From assembly GCA_008975185.1 (NCBI GenBank), contig BFAU01000178.1, forward strand, positions 1 through 5,029: a stretch of DNA of 5,029 nucleotides. The letters are read 5' to 3'. The position numbers were made by a program, and so were the translations under genes. Below, one piece after another: positions 5,013 through 5,029 of this stretch. Numbering within the stretch: the stretch's first letter is position 1; every line of letters begins with the position of its first letter. Below the pieces are notes generated by a model. That model did no database searches and was not told the DNA's origin. It saw nothing but the letters and a program-made list of their open reading frames with translations. The DNA comes from a bacterium MnTg04 (GTDB lineage Bacteria > Pseudomonadota > Gammaproteobacteria > Steroidobacterales > MnTg04).

Positions 5013-5029
5013 GCGATGGAGACCGTTTA
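5010..5029 (+). other. In-frame TAG and the groEL codons beyond it
   Basis: After TAG the groEL frame reads Ala-Met-Glu-Thr-Val and then an incomplete codon beginning TA. E. coli GroEL has AMDKVG here, so the last codon should start GG for Gly. Thus two of the last seven codons disagree with strongly conserved positions, while the preceding 163 do not. This clustering at the sequence end points to base-call or assembly error. Confidence 0.7.

Noticed and set aside
4521..5029. Stop-codon reassignment (TAG as an amino acid) explaining the groEL stop
   Set aside because: It is the only internal TAG needed in any gene here, and it sits beside a second anomaly at the sequence end; error is simpler. 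It is kept only as an alternative in the finding.

Overview
The window looks like a gammaproteobacterial chromosomal segment. This rests on AccB, AroQ, CutA, DsbD, GroES and GroEL sequences that resemble those of Escherichia coli and Pseudomonas, and on gene order. Base composition is moderately GC-rich by eye. I cannot name a genus. Both ends fall inside genes (accB at the left, groEL at the right), so this may be a whole short contig rather than a cut from a longer one.

Layout. Everything from base 1 to 3976 is on the minus strand, read right to left: cutA, dsbD, a TlpA/ResA-like thioredoxin, aroQ, and the 5' part of accB. cutA and dsbD overlap by 8 nt, and dsbD is separated from the thioredoxin gene by 2 nt (or overlaps it, if the TTG start is used). 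A 64-nt gap precedes aroQ, and aroQ is 5 nt from accB. From 4182 onward the plus strand carries groES and the first 163 codons of groEL. The divergent region 3977-4181 is the main regulatory region. It holds a candidate cutA promoter on the minus strand. On the plus strand it holds a strong sigma70-like promoter, a perfect CIRCE operator (HrcA site), a terminator-like hairpin and the groES ribosome binding site.

How the genes relate. dsbD and the TlpA-like gene form a periplasmic thiol-reduction pair: DsbD carries electrons from cytoplasmic thioredoxin across the inner membrane, and the membrane-anchored TlpA-like protein is a plausible recipient. This DsbD has two N-terminal alpha domains in tandem instead of the single one of E. 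coli. cutA is a usual dsbD neighbour. aroQ-accB is the usual shikimate / fatty-acid-synthesis pairing and would continue into accC off the left edge. groES-groEL is the chaperonin operon, apparently under HrcA control.

The most notable oddity is an in-frame TAG at groEL codon 164, where the family has Glu, 17 bases before the end of the sequence. A second departure from the family consensus sits at the very last codon, so an end-of-contig sequence error is the leading explanation. I see no mobile element, CRISPR array, tRNA or rRNA, and no convincing new system; the locus is mostly housekeeping with a few unusual features.
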